The notes under the pieces were generated by a model. That model worked only from the letters and a program-made list of their open reading frames with translations, ran no database searches and had not been told where the DNA came from. Below, piece after piece: positions 20,015-20,083 of a stretch of DNA of 20,083 bases. Each line of letters starts with the position of its first letter. Within the stretch, counting starts at the first letter, position 1. Where the stretch lies: assembly GCA_050874585.1 (NCBI GenBank), contig JBNMKZ010000053.1, forward strand, positions 1-20,083, given 5' to 3'. Made by a program: the position numbers and the translations under genes. Source of the DNA: UBA1067 sp050874585 (lineage in GTDB: Bacteria; Verrucomicrobiota; Kiritimatiellia; RFP12; UBA1067).

Positions 20015-20056
20015 TCGGCCTCGGAAAGTGAAAAAGTGGTTTCGCTTCTGACACCG

Positions 20057-20065
20057 TGCTATACT
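20057..20065 (+). promoter_or_regulatory. Extended -10 promoter for a gene beyond the window (TGC-TATACT)
   Basis: TATACT (20060-20065) preceded by TGC matches the other promoters of the window. No convincing -35. The start would be about 20072, close to the window edge. Confidence 0.5.
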
Positions 20066-20083
20066 ACACGGCCACTAGACCGT

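Larger units (their letters stand above)
19493..20056. other. Terminal ~560-bp non-coding region
   Basis: No credible gene on either strand. It contains the 23-bp TGCGCA array (19642-19751), two TTAGG(C/A)CCT-like direct repeats near 19817-19845, a short match to the dispersed repeat start (GCGCGGCAGTTT, 19866-19877), and a bidirectional hairpin (19979-20005). It could hold a non-coding RNA or a regulatory region of the gene beyond the window edge. Confidence 0.6.

Overview
This 20 kb window looks like chromosomal DNA of a Gram-negative bacterium with an outer membrane: it has two lipoprotein signal sequences, a beta-barrel porin with a C-terminal Phe, YajC, and Na+-driven transporters. GC content is moderately high except in one visibly AT-richer block (about 3340-5900). 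The gene content, the lipoprotein styles and the strong TGnTATAAT-type promoters suggest a member of the PVC superphylum, most plausibly Kiritimatiellota or a relative. That placement is an inference from the look of the proteins, not a search result.

Layout. 35-1021 encodes a lipoprotein of unknown role. 1041-1209 is a dispersed repeat that ends in the promoter of metG (1229-3274). 3402-5512 is an AT-rich island: a 48-codon ORF, then a leftward restriction-modification pair (DNA adenine methyltransferase, then a partner protein overlapping it by ATGA). The partner's residue pattern resembles R.PabI-type glycosylase restriction enzymes. 5513-6494 is non-coding and unusually structured: a nested inverted repeat, two more copies of the dispersed repeat, and a ~22-bp-period run of TGCGCA. 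6495-7547 is an apparently leaderless NYN-nuclease/zinc-ribbon gene, followed by tRNA-Asp and tRNA-Gln.

8133-9614 is the porin with a strong terminator. 9730-14632 is a tight four-gene operon: an NSS-family Na+ symporter, a PutP-like Na+/proline symporter, an EboC-like UbiA prenyltransferase and an EboF-like phosphodiesterase-fold protein. It converges on a leftward three-gene operon (16876-14646: coiled-coil membrane protein, small lipoprotein, RluA-type pseudouridine synthase). From a shared divergent promoter region, tgt (nearly leaderless), yajC and a LysM/truncated L,D-transpeptidase-like gene run rightward. A leftward tRNA-Val with consensus promoter and terminator follows. The last ~590 bp has no gene but carries a striking array of TGCGCA at exactly 23-bp spacing, bracketed by a 12-bp inverted repeat.

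The most notable signals are the 23-bp array and its 22-bp counterpart near 6.05 kb, the candidate glycosylase-type restriction system, the promoter-carrying repeat family, the leaderless genes, and the Ebo-like pair with altered metal-site residues.
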